Positions 16,279 to 24,261 of a stretch of 39,428 bases of DNA are shown one piece after another; the stretch's first letter is position 1; every line of letters starts with the position of its first letter. Source of the stretch: Deltaproteobacteria bacterium. GTDB lineage: Bacteria > Myxococcota_A > Polyangia > Polyangiales > Polyangiaceae. A program made the translations under genes and the position numbers. The stretch lies in the NCBI GenBank assembly GCA_016875405.1, contig VGRJ01000036.1:1-39428 (forward strand), read 5' to 3'. The notes beneath the pieces were generated by a model. The model was not told the origin of the DNA, did not search any database, and worked only from the letters and a program-made list of their open reading frames with translations.

Positions 16279-16311
16279 GGCCCTCGCGCCGGACGTGGCT
16301 CGATGGTTTTT
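16263..16311 (+). terminator. Rho-independent terminator after atpE
   Basis: CCATCGAGCCACG (16263-16275) pairs perfectly with CGTGGCTCGATGG (16294-16306), followed at once by TTTTT (16307-16311). The inner part can extend with CGGC (16278-16281) and GCCG (16288-16291). This is a textbook intrinsic terminator for the atpB-atpE transcript, and the only one with a clear T-tract in the window. The opposite-strand gene ends at 16362. Confidence 0.88.
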
Positions 16312-16361
16312 GTGCGCTCCCCATCGTACGCCGAGCGTGGAGCGCGACCCGCGTCGAGGGC

Positions 16362-18629
16362 TTACTCCTTCGCGCCCTCGTTGTAGCCCCGCGGGCGGTA
16401 CTGCGGGTCGACGCCCTTGTTCTTCTCGTGGTTCGCGAGCGTGTCGGTGACGAGGTAGGCGATCCAGGTATTGCCGGTCGGCTTCGCGGCGATCGCGCGC
16501 AGCTCCTCTTCGTGCAGCAGGAGGATCTTCTTGTCGTACATGCACTGGAGCGCGAGCGAGATGAGCGACTTGTCGTTCGGGCCGAGCTCGAAGCCCTGGG
16601 CGTAGTGTGGCCAAGCCTCCTCGGCGCGGCCCAACCGGCACAGCGTGTCGCCGGTATAGATGTGGGCCATCGGCCACTTCGGCGCGAGCTCGCGGGCGAC
16701 GTGGCTCTCGGCCAGGCGCGTCTCGAGGTCGCCGCGCGCGCCAACCATCACCGAGTAGTTGAGGTGGGCCTTGGCGCTCCGAGTGACGACCTTCTTCGTC
16801 GCGAACCAAAACGAGACGTCGTCTCGGTAGTCCATCGCGTGCAGGTACGCGCGCGCGGCCTGAAAGCCGAAGAACGCGCCGATGGTGGCGGCGGTGAGCG
16901 AGAGCGGCAGCCGACGAGCGCGCCCCGGAGCGACCTCGAGCAGCGCGGCGGCGAGCGCCCCCAGGACGAGCGAGGTGCCGACGACCGGGAAGTACCAGAA
17001 GCGCTCCGCACGCACCGTCGGCAACGCGACGGGGATGTTCGAGTGAGGGAAATAGCTCACGACCACCCACACGAGCCCGAGCGCGACGAGCGACGCAACG
17101 ACCGCGTGCCAGGGCGCCTCGGAGCGGCGATCGAAGGTCGCTGGCCGACGCGGTCCACCCTCGACGACGAGCCCTAAGCCGAGCACGACGAGGGCGGCGC
17201 ACCAGGGCCACGTCCGCACTCCCCCCGCGTCGGACTCGGCGTGGATGTGCTCGAGCTCGACCACGATGCCGACGAGCCCGGCCACGAGCAGGACCACCGC
17301 AGCCTCGCGAGAGCCTCGTCGCGCCGGCGCAAGGACCGCCTCGGGGTCGAGCCCGAGGGCCCGGCGCGCGCGCCGCTCGAGGACGAGGCCCCGCAGCCAT
17401 AGGCCAAGCGCCACGAGCGGCGGCGACACCATCAGCGCGCCTCCGGCGAGCGTCTCCCAACCCCGCAGCGTCTCGGGGATGGGCTCCTGGGGATACGAGT
17501 AGTCGCCGCTCAGCCACAGCGGAAACAGGACCTGCCCGAGGCCGCGCACGTACACGCGCATCGCGGCCGCGATTCGGTGAGGCGTGTCGGCGTCGACGAG
17601 CGGGTTGTTCAGCGGATCCTTCGGCAGGGGAGCCTGGTGGAACCAGACGAGGAACTCGCGGAAGAGGCGTGCACCGCGCGAAGCCCCCTCGGGCAGCTCG
17701 GTGCGGAGAGCCTCGGGGAGCGGGGACGGGAACCAGCCCTTGCGGAGCTCGACGTAGAGCACGAACGCCGCGACCGCCGCGACGAACGCGAGCCCCGCGC
17801 GGGCGACGCGTGCGGGGCGCGTGCCGTGGAGCAGAGGCGCGGTCACCATCGCCGCCGCGGGGACGAGCGGGACACACACGAGCGCGCTCTCCTTCGAGAA
17901 GAGGCCGAGGAGCACCGCGGCGAAGACGCCTGCGGGCATGCCCCACGCGGGGAGCCGGAGCGCGTGGAGGGCGAGCAAGGTGCCCAGCCCACCGAGCACG
18001 TCCGCGAGCCCGACGATGCCGCTCACCGCCTCGGTGAGCACGGCGGCGGTGACGAAGGCGAGCCCCGCGAACCACGCGAGCCCCCGCCTCCGCGAGGTGG
18101 CGAACGCGAACGACGCGAGGAGCGCGCCGTTCAACGCGTGCAAGCCGACGTTGAGCAGGTGGTGGAAGAACGGGTGCTTTGGGAGGTGCTCGAGGCTCGG
18201 CGGTAAATGCGCGTGCAGGCTCCAGACCGCGCGCCAGAGGAGGTTCGGGATCGGACGGTAGCTGCCGATGCTCCCCTCGGGCGGCAGACCCCAGAAATCA
18301 CGATAGATCGCGTCCCAATAGCCGAGGCCGAGGCGACCGTTGACGTAGGGGTTGGCGAGCAAGGCCTCCTGCTCGTCGAAAATGTAGTTGGTCGCGGGGT
18401 GTCGCGTGTAGAGCACGAGCGCGACGAGGACGAACGGGACGACGGCGACGAGCGTGCGCGGGTCTTGGTCGCGGACGTAGCGCACCGCGAGCTGCGCCAG
18501 CCCTCGGAGGAGCCCGAACATGCGGCGAGGCCAAGGTAGCCGCAGCGGGAGCGTGCCCGCGCCAGCGCCGGGCTCGGGGCCGTCACCGGGAGGGCCCGGC
18601 GGCATGGAGCTCACCGGCTCGATCGTCAC
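16362..18629 (-). CDS. TMTC-like membrane glycosyltransferase with C-terminal TPRs
   Basis: This 755-aa multi-span membrane protein resembles TMTC-type (GT39/PMT-fold) O-mannosyltransferase homologues of bacteria. The first loop after helix 1 has the acidic motif IFDEQEALLANPYVNG followed by YWDAIYRDFWG and SYRPIPNLLWR, the ordering seen in TMTC proteins. About eleven helices follow, then ERFWYFPVVGTSLVLG, which parallels the conserved ERLLYLPSVG block. The last roughly 130 residues form TPR-like helices (LGRAEEAWPHYAQGFELGP). The likely role is transfer of a lipid-linked sugar to exported proteins, but donor and acceptor are unknown. The GTG start at 18629 overlaps the TGA of the SDR gene (GTGA), so it is translationally coupled. 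An internal ATG at residue 37 is a less likely start. Confidence 0.75.
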   Translation of the reverse strand: MTIEPVSSMPPGPPGDGPEPGAGAGTLPLRLPWPRRMFGLLRGLAQLAVRYVRDQDPRTLVAVVPFVLVALVLYTRHPATNYIFDEQEALLANPYVNGRLGLGYWDAIYRDFWGLPPEGSIGSYRPIPNLLWRAVWSLHAHLPPSLEHLPKHPFFHHLLNVGLHALNGALLASFAFATSRRRGLAWFAGLAFVTAAVLTEAVSGIVGLADVLGGLGTLLALHALRLPAWGMPAGVFAAVLLGLFSKESALVCVPLVPAAAMVTAPLLHGTRPARVARAGLAFVAAVAAFVLYVELRKGWFPSPLPEALRTELPEGASRGARLFREFLVWFHQAPLPKDPLNNPLVDADTPHRIAAAMRVYVRGLGQVLFPLWLSGDYSYPQEPIPETLRGWETLAGGALMVSPPLVALGLWLRGLVLERRARRALGLDPEAVLAPARRGSREAAVVLLVAGLVGIVVELEHIHAESDAGGVRTWPWCAALVVLGLGLVVEGGPRRPATFDRRSEAPWHAVVASLVALGLVWVVVSYFPHSNIPVALPTVRAERFWYFPVVGTSLVLGALAAALLEVAPGRARRLPLSLTAATIGAFFGFQAARAYLHAMDYRDDVSFWFATKKVVTRSAKAHLNYSVMVGARGDLETRLAESHVARELAPKWPMAHIYTGDTLCRLGRAEEAWPHYAQGFELGPNDKSLISLALQCMYDKKILLLHEEELRAIAAKPTGNTWIAYLVTDTLANHEKNKGVDPQYRPRGYNEGAKE

Positions 18630-19435
18630 GCGCCCTCGCGCGGCTCCTCGTCGACAGGCCAGATGTCACCCCAGATCGACTGACCGCCATCGACGCGAAA
18701 CACGCTGCCGGTGACGAAGTCGTTGCGCGCGCTCGCGAGGAACACGATCACGCGGGCCACCTCGTCGACCTGGCCGAGGCGCTTCAGCGGCGTCGCCTGT
18801 CGAGCGAGCTCGAGCGGCCCCTCACCGTACTGAGCGGTCCCGCTCGAGCGGATGTTGTTGCCGGGCGCGACCGCGTTCACGCGGATCCCGTGGCGCGCCC
18901 ACTCGACGGCGAGCGACATCGTGAGGTTCTCGACGCCGGCGCGCGCAGCCCCGGTGTGCGCCATGCCCGGAAAGCCTCGCACCACCGTCGCCGTCACGTT
19001 CACGATTCGCCCGGACCGGCGAGGGATCATGGCGCGCGTCGCGAGCTCGCGCGTGACGTAGAAGGTGCCGTTCAGGTTGTTGCGAATCACGGCCTCCCAG
19101 CCGCGCGGCGACATCACCTCGGCCGGCGCGGGGAACTGACCTCCCGCGTTGTTGACGAGCACGTCGACCCCGCCCATCCGCTCGAGGACCTGGTCGACGT
19201 AGCGGCCGACCTCTTCGGGCTCGCGAATGTCGCAACGCGCGGCGAACACCCCGTCGTCGAGCCCCGGCGCCGCGGCGAGCTCCGCGGCGGCGGCCTCGAG
19301 CTTGGCCTCGTTGCGACCGCAGATGGCGATCCGAGCGCCGAGCGACCGCAGCTCGCGGGCCGTCGCGAGGCCGATCCCGCTCCCACCGCCCGTCACGACG
19401 GCGACCTGCCCGGCGAAGAGGCCGGGCGCGAACAT
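18626..19435 (-). CDS. SDR oxidoreductase of the trans-2-enoyl/2,4-dienoyl-CoA reductase type
   Basis: This 269-aa short-chain dehydrogenase has a cofactor motif TGGGSGIG at 15-22, a basic CGRN after beta-2 (suggesting NADPH), and NNAG at 95-98. Where classical SDRs carry YxxxK, it reads AHTGAARAGVENL, putting H160 and A164 at the Tyr and Lys positions. That block, the IVNVTATVVRGFPG before it and the VAPGNNIRSSG after it closely resemble peroxisomal trans-2-enoyl-CoA reductase (PECR) and DECR relatives, so an enoyl-CoA reductase role in fatty-acid metabolism is likely. The ATG at 19435 has a GGAGAG SD 6 nt upstream and is preferred over the GTG at 19453. The TMTC-like gene follows with a GTGA overlap. 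Confidence 0.85.
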   Translation of the reverse strand: MFAPGLFAGQVAVVTGGGSGIGLATARELRSLGARIAICGRNEAKLEAAAAELAAAPGLDDGVFAARCDIREPEEVGRYVDQVLERMGGVDVLVNNAGGQFPAPAEVMSPRGWEAVIRNNLNGTFYVTRELATRAMIPRRSGRIVNVTATVVRGFPGMAHTGAARAGVENLTMSLAVEWARHGIRVNAVAPGNNIRSSGTAQYGEGPLELARQATPLKRLGQVDEVARVIVFLASARNDFVTGSVFRVDGGQSIWGDIWPVDEEPREGA

Positions 19436-19494
19436 CGAGTTCTCTCCGCTCACGGCGTCGATCTACCTCATCGCCCACGCGGCCGCATCGGTCC

Positions 19495-19527
19495 CCGCGG
19501 CCGAGCCCTCGCCCGGCTCGGCCGCGG
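19495..19527. promoter_or_regulatory. Perfect 13-bp dyad in a divergent intergenic region
   Basis: CCGCGGCCGAGCC (19495-19507) and GGCTCGGCCGCGG (19515-19527) are exact inverted complements separated by 7 nt, CTCGCCC. The element lies between the divergent SDR and S41 peptidase genes, so it cannot be a terminator of a flanking gene. It could be an operator for both promoters or a 5'-UTR hairpin of the S41 transcript. No matching regulator gene is adjacent. Confidence 0.45.
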
Positions 19528-19613
19528 CCACCGGGCGCGATGCACGGCGCGTTCGCCTGACCGCGCGGATCGTGCCACACTCCGTGGGTCGCGAAGCCTC
19601 CGCGCAAGCCCCC

Positions 19614-22600
19614 ATGAAGCCGGTCGAACGTGTCGGAAAAGTCCTCGTCGTCGCGGGAGCCCTCGGGCTCTCCGGCTTCCTCGCTCACTCCTTCGGCTCC
19701 GGGGGGCTCTGGTACGGGTTCCGCTCTCAGATCGCCGCGTCGCGGGCGGGGAGCGCACGCAAGTACGACCTCACGCGGCTCGAGGCGGTAAACCAGACGC
19801 TGAAGCTCGTGCGCGATCGCTACGTCGACCCCGACCGCGTTCGTCCGAAGGAGATGCTCCTCAGCGCGCTGAACCAGATCCAGCGCGACGTCGCCCAGGT
19901 GATCGTGCTCACCAGCGCCGACAAGCCGGGCTACGTCACCCTCCGGGTCGACACCGAGCAGACCGAGCTGCGCGTCGACGACGTGCTCGGGCCCTGGGAC
20001 GTCGCGGCGAAGCTCCGCGAGGCGTTCGCCTTCATGCAGAAGCACCTCGCGAACGCCGAGGGCGTCGATCTGCGCGAGCTCGAGTACGCGGCCTGCAACG
20101 GCATCCTGCGCACCCTCGATCCGCACAGCGTGTTCATGAGCCCCGAGGGGTACCGCGAGATGAACCTCTCGACGTCGGGCCACTTCGGCGGGCTCGGGAT
20201 CGTGATCTCGCTCCGCGATCAGCTGCTCACGGTCATCCGGCCGATGCCCGACACTCCCGCGGTGCGCGCCGGGCTCCGCAAGTACGACCGGATCGTGAAG
20301 ATCAACAACGAGTCGACGCTCAACATGCCGCTCGACGACGCGGTGAGGCGCCTGCGCGGCAAGCCCGGCTCGAAGGTGTCGGTGTGGGTCGCGCGCCCAG
20401 GAGAATGGGAGGGGACGCGCGAGTTCGTGCTCACGCGCGAGCAGATTCGAGTGCCGAGCGTCATCGGCAAGCGGCTGCCGGGCGACGTCGGCTACCTGCG
20501 CCTCAAGCAGTTCCAGCAGACCTCGGCTGACGAGCTGAAGGAGCAGCTCTCGCGCCTGCGAGCGGAGGGTCCGGTCAAGGGAGTGGTGCTGGATCTGCGC
20601 GGAAACCCGGGCGGACTCCTCGACCAAGCCGCGAAGATCGCCGACATCTGGTTGCGGAGCGGGGTGCTCGTCGCGACCGTCGGTGCCTCGGAGGGTCGCG
20701 ACGAGAAGCTCGCCACGGCGGCCGACAACGAGCCCGACTATCCGCTCGTGGTGCTCGTCAACCAGTCGAGCGCGAGCGCCAGCGAGATCGTCGCGGGCGC
20801 CCTGAAAAACCTGAAGCGCGCCGTGATCGTCGGCGAGACGACCTTTGGCAAGGGCAGCGTGCAGCTCGTGTTCCCCGACGTGACCCCCGACAAGGCTGCG
20901 CTGAAGCTCACCATCGCGCAGTACCTCACGCCGGGCGACCAGTCGATCCAGGGTGTCGGCGTAACGCCGCACGTCGAGCTCGACCCGATGACCGTGGACA
21001 CGCTCGAGATGGACCTCACGCTGCAGCACGACGGCGTGCGCGAGCGGGACCTCGAGCGGCGGCTGTCGAACGAGCGGGCCGCCAAGCCGAGCACCCCCGC
21101 GCAGGTGGTGCGCTACTACCTGCCGCAGCGCGAGCGCGAGACGATGCGTGAGCTCGCAGGAGAGCTCGACGAGGAGTTCCAGCTCGACTTCCCGATCGAG
21201 TTCGCGCGCGAGCTCGCGAGGCAGCTGCCGCAAAGCCAGGCCGCCGAGGCACAGCTGCAGAGCGCGGGGGACTTCATCGAGACGATCCGCCAGCGCGAGA
21301 TCGGCAAGGTCTCGGACGAGCTGAAGAAGCTCGAGATCGACTGGTCCGTCCCTGCGAACAAGGGCGCGGCCGGGCCGAGCAAGGACGACTTCGAGGTCAA
21401 GGTCTCGACCGACCGCCCGAACGACGTCGTCACCGCAGGCGAGCCGCTGAACCTCACCGTCTCGGTCCACAACAAGGGCAAGGAGCCGGCGTATCGGCTC
21501 CGCGCCGTGACCGACAGCGACAACGCCTACTTCAAGGAAAAGGAGCTGGTCTTCGGCAAGATCGCGCCCGGCGAGACGAAGGCCGTCACGGTGCCGCTCT
21601 CGTGGTGCGAGATCGAAGGTCGAAAGATCGCCACCATCGCACCGCTCCCCAAGGACGCGAAGCGCGTCTGCCGCTTGCCGAAAGAGGCGCTCGACCGCAG
21701 CGACGGCGTGAAGATCCACTTCGACGCCTTCGGCGGTCACACGCCCGCGAGCGCCGAGCTGCGTCCGACGATTGAGGCCCTGCCGCGTCCGCAGTTCCAG
21801 TACAGCTACCAAATCGCCGACAACCTCGAGGGCTCGAACGGGGACGGCCTCTTGCAGCGCGGCGAGATGGTGACCGTGTACCTGACGGTGAAGAACGTCG
21901 GGAAGGGCCGCTCGTACGACACGCAGGCGAACCTCGCGAACCGCTCGGGAGACGGCGTCCTCCTAAAAAACGGTCGCTTTCAGCTCGACAGCATGGACCC
22001 TGGCGAGGTGCGTGACGTGGCCTTCACCTTCGAGGTGCAGCCGCAGCTCGCCGAAGAGGAAGTCGTGCTCGGCCTGTCGGTCGGTGACCGCGAACTCCGT
22101 GAGTTCGCGAACGAGAAGCTCCGCATCCCCGTGAGGCCGAAGGTGTCGCTCGAGCGCGCGGATGGCGCCGTGACGGCGCGCGCAGGGGCGTCGCTGTTCG
22201 GGGACGTCAACCTCGAGCGAGGGGCGTTCGGGACGCTCGAGGCGGGCGCCGCGTTGCGCGTCCTCGGCCGCAGCCAGGATGCAAAGCGGGGCATGGTGAC
22301 GAAGGTCGAGCTCGGCGACGGGCGCTTCGCGTTCCTGAAGGAAGGCAGCTTCGACGCCGGAGGCCAGGCGCCCCGACGAGACAAGGCGATCGCCTACGCG
22401 CCGCTGTTCTCGCACGCGCCGCCGGCGCTCGCGATGCGGGCGGCCGAGCGCGCGACCCGGGGCGAGAAGGTGCGCATCGACGTCGAGGCAACCGACAGCG
22501 AACGCCTGCTCGACCTCTACCTCTTCGTCGGCAGCCGCAAGCTCCACTACCAATCGAACCGAAACGGCGCCGATCCAAAGCGCGCGACCTTCTCGTTCGA

Positions 22601-22766
22601 TGCGCCGCTACAGCCTGGCGTGAACTTGATCAGCGTCGTGGCGCGCGAGTCGACCGACACGTCGACCCTCCGGACCGTCGTCGTGCGGCGCGACGGGCCT
22701 GACGGCAGCATCTTGAAGACGCCAAAGCATGTCGACGACGAGCTCCTCGGCAACGAGGGCGAGTGA
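19614..22766 (+). CDS. S41-family (CtpA/Prc-like) periplasmic serine peptidase, very large
   Basis: This 1050-aa protein starts with a membrane anchor or signal (residues 9-27). An S41 N-terminal region has GILRTLDPHSVFMSPEGY; a PDZ domain covers about 190-275 (GLGIVISLRDQ, PAVRAGLRKYDRIVKINN). The protease core has GVVLDLRGNPGG, the nucleophile region NQSSASASEI (S388 as likely catalytic Ser) and ETTFGKGSVQ (K413 as general base). The core ends near residue 460 with GVGVTPHVELDP. The remaining roughly 590 residues are unusual for CtpA (usually 400-550 aa). They hold a charged helical segment, two CARDB-like beta domains (LNLTVSVHNKGKEPAYRL, VTVYLTVKNVGKGRSYDT), a possible SH3-like domain near 860-910, and a final beta domain. 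Two unknown genes follow, the first after 10 nt. Confidence 0.88.
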   Translation: MKPVERVGKVLVVAGALGLSGFLAHSFGSGGLWYGFRSQIAASRAGSARKYDLTRLEAVNQTLKLVRDRYVDPDRVRPKEMLLSALNQIQRDVAQVIVLTSADKPGYVTLRVDTEQTELRVDDVLGPWDVAAKLREAFAFMQKHLANAEGVDLRELEYAACNGILRTLDPHSVFMSPEGYREMNLSTSGHFGGLGIVISLRDQLLTVIRPMPDTPAVRAGLRKYDRIVKINNESTLNMPLDDAVRRLRGKPGSKVSVWVARPGEWEGTREFVLTREQIRVPSVIGKRLPGDVGYLRLKQFQQTSADELKEQLSRLRAEGPVKGVVLDLRGNPGGLLDQAAKIADIWLRSGVLVATVGASEGRDEKLATAADNEPDYPLVVLVNQSSASASEIVAGALKNLKRAVIVGETTFGKGSVQLVFPDVTPDKAALKLTIAQYLTPGDQSIQGVGVTPHVELDPMTVDTLEMDLTLQHDGVRERDLERRLSNERAAKPSTPAQVVRYYLPQRERETMRELAGELDEEFQLDFPIEFARELARQLPQSQAAEAQLQSAGDFIETIRQREIGKVSDELKKLEIDWSVPANKGAAGPSKDDFEVKVSTDRPNDVVTAGEPLNLTVSVHNKGKEPAYRLRAVTDSDNAYFKEKELVFGKIAPGETKAVTVPLSWCEIEGRKIATIAPLPKDAKRVCRLPKEALDRSDGVKIHFDAFGGHTPASAELRPTIEALPRPQFQYSYQIADNLEGSNGDGLLQRGEMVTVYLTVKNVGKGRSYDTQANLANRSGDGVLLKNGRFQLDSMDPGEVRDVAFTFEVQPQLAEEEVVLGLSVGDRELREFANEKLRIPVRPKVSLERADGAVTARAGASLFGDVNLERGAFGTLEAGAALRVLGRSQDAKRGMVTKVELGDGRFAFLKEGSFDAGGQAPRRDKAIAYAPLFSHAPPALAMRAAERATRGEKVRIDVEATDSERLLDLYLFVGSRKLHYQSNRNGADPKRATFSFDAPLQPGVNLISVVARESTDTSTLRTVVVRRDGPDGSILKTPKHVDDELLGNEGE

Positions 22767-22776
22767 AGGAGCCGAG

Positions 22777-23457
22777 ATGAGCTGGCTCGAGCGGCTGAAG
22801 GTCAAGCTCGGGGTCGTCGATCCCGATGTCGACGAGCCCGTCGAGGCAGGCGCCGCCGCGACCGCGGGGAGCGGGCGCGCACGAGGCGAGCGACCGCCAC
22901 TCGACGGGCTCGAGCCGGCCTCGCAACAGAGCCTCGACGACGCGCTCGCCGCACGGGAGCGTGGCGACCTCGTGGAGATGCGGCGCCTGCTCGAGGAGCT
23001 CGATCGAGGCAAGGGCCTCAGGCTCGTCTTGCGCGCCGCGGCCGCGCTCGAAGCCGGAGATGAGTCGACCGTGGAGGCGTTGCTCCCCAAGGTGCGCGCC
23101 GAGGAGCCCGCTTGGCGACTGCCGCTGCAGCTCGCGTCGGTGCTCGAGGACGCGGTGCGCGCAAGGGAGCTTCGCGCGCGCGCCGAACGCGCCGAGGCGC
23201 CGAAGTGGGCTCTCGCCTGGAGCCGCGCACTCTCGCCCGAGGCGGACGAGCAGCGCCGCGGCTTGGTCGAGCTTCTCGCGGCCGACCCGGCGCTCGCCCG
23301 AACCGTCGCCGCGCGCGATCTCGCGATCGAAGGGGCGGTCGCCGACGGTGACGCCTCGGATCGTTACGCCGCGTTCGCGCACGGGCGGCAGTGCCTGCGG
23401 CGCTTCGGTCCCGCGCTGGTGCTGCAGCTCATCGACCGCGCAGGAGCCCCGCGATGA
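22777..23457 (+). CDS. Hypothetical helical protein downstream of the S41 peptidase
   Basis: I do not recognise this 226-aa protein. It begins MSWLERLKVKLGVVDPDVDEPVEAG, then a flexible Ala/Gly/Arg stretch, then predicted helices such as LDDALAARERGDLVEMRRLLEELDRG and LRLVLRAAAALEAGDESTVEALL that look like helical hairpin (TPR-like) repeats. It has no signal peptide and no membrane segment, so it is probably cytoplasmic. A strong SD, AAGGAG, stands 5 nt before the ATG and overlaps the end of the peptidase gene. Its stop overlaps the start of the next gene (ATGA). Confidence 0.75.
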   Translation: MSWLERLKVKLGVVDPDVDEPVEAGAAATAGSGRARGERPPLDGLEPASQQSLDDALAARERGDLVEMRRLLEELDRGKGLRLVLRAAAALEAGDESTVEALLPKVRAEEPAWRLPLQLASVLEDAVRARELRARAERAEAPKWALAWSRALSPEADEQRRGLVELLAADPALARTVAARDLAIEGAVADGDASDRYAAFAHGRQCLRRFGPALVLQLIDRAGAPR

Positions 23458-23987
23458 GCCGCAGCACGCTGGTTCTCTACGAGCTCGAGCGCGCGCGCCT
23501 CAAGGCGTTCTCGACCGAGCTGGAAGCGGCGCTCGCGAACGACGACCGCGTCGCCCTCGCCGCGCTGCTCGACCTGGACGACACGGCGCTCGTGCGGCGC
23601 CCTCGGCTCGTCGATCACTTCCTCGTCCCCGAGCGAGGCTCGGACGCGCCGGTCCACGAGGCCCTGAGGCGCGCGGCGCGACGACGGGCCCTCGTCCCGC
23701 GGTGGACGAGCGACAACCCTGCGCTCGAAGGCCGCCTGCGAGCCTTCGACGCGCTTCGAGATGACGCTGCCGCTTCGGCCGCGGTCGATCGCCTGCTGAA
23801 CCCACGCCGGGTCCCGTGGTACCTGCGCCGCCCCGCCGCGACCTGCGGCTGGCTCGATGGCCCAGGCCGAGAGGAGCTCGCGCGGCGACTCGCGCGCATG
23901 AGGTCCTCGCTCACCCCCGAGCTCCGCGCCTTCGCCGATGGGCTCGATGCGGTGCGCGGCGACGTCATCGCTCACGACGCGCTGTGA
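23454..23987 (+). CDS. Hypothetical protein, coupled to the preceding gene
   Basis: This is an unrecognised 177-aa protein, mostly alpha-helical by composition, with blocks LVLYELERARLKAFSTELEAALA, LVDHFLVPERG and VPWYLRRPAATCGWLDG. Single Cys and Trp residues near 130-140 form the only distinctive motif, TCGWLDG. No signal peptide or membrane helix is visible. The ATG at 23454 overlaps the upstream TGA, suggesting coupled translation and a joint role with the 226-aa protein. Codon use matches the neighbours. Confidence 0.72.
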   Translation: MSRSTLVLYELERARLKAFSTELEAALANDDRVALAALLDLDDTALVRRPRLVDHFLVPERGSDAPVHEALRRAARRRALVPRWTSDNPALEGRLRAFDALRDDAAASAAVDRLLNPRRVPWYLRRPAATCGWLDGPGREELARRLARMRSSLTPELRAFADGLDAVRGDVIAHDAL

Positions 23988-24017
23988 GGCTCGTGCCGTC
24001 CGCGCGACGCGCTGGCG

Positions 24018-24191
24018 TCAGCGCCGCTCTTGACCCTGCAGCTCGAGGCTCCGCACGAGCGTCGTTACCATGCGATCGACCTCGCGGTAGAGCTGGGTCG
24101 CGCTCTTGGGGCGCTCGTCGCGACGGGCGTTCGACGGCGCATCGGACTCGATCATGGCAGGGATGGCGAGCGGGAGGCTGAAGCCGAACAT
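24018..24191 (-). CDS. Possible small protein, 57 aa
   Basis: This small minus-strand ORF follows the lipoprotein gene after about 70 bp. It reads MFGFSLPLAIPAMIESDAP, then a basic linker, then an amphipathic end, TQLYREVDRMVTTLVRSLELQGQERR. Nearly all third codon positions are G or C, as in real genes here. The frame stays open upstream into the lipoprotein gene but has no good earlier start, and no strong SD precedes the ATG. It is a candidate only. Confidence 0.35.
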   Translation of the reverse strand: MFGFSLPLAIPAMIESDAPSNARRDERPKSATQLYREVDRMVTTLVRSLELQGQERR

Positions 24192-24261
24192 CGGCCGAAA
24201 GAACGGCCGCTCCCGCGCGAACTTGAGCGCCGGTTGGCGCCGCGAGCCGGTGGAAACGGCT

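Noticed and set aside
19552-19581. TTCGCC-N18-CACACT as a sigma-70 promoter for the S41 gene
   Set aside because: Only half of the bases match consensus in each hexamer; too weak to call.
18822-21812. 996-aa minus-strand ORF
   Set aside because: Antisense to the S41 peptidase and overlapping the SDR; low-complexity Arg/Leu/Val/Glu composition and no domain.
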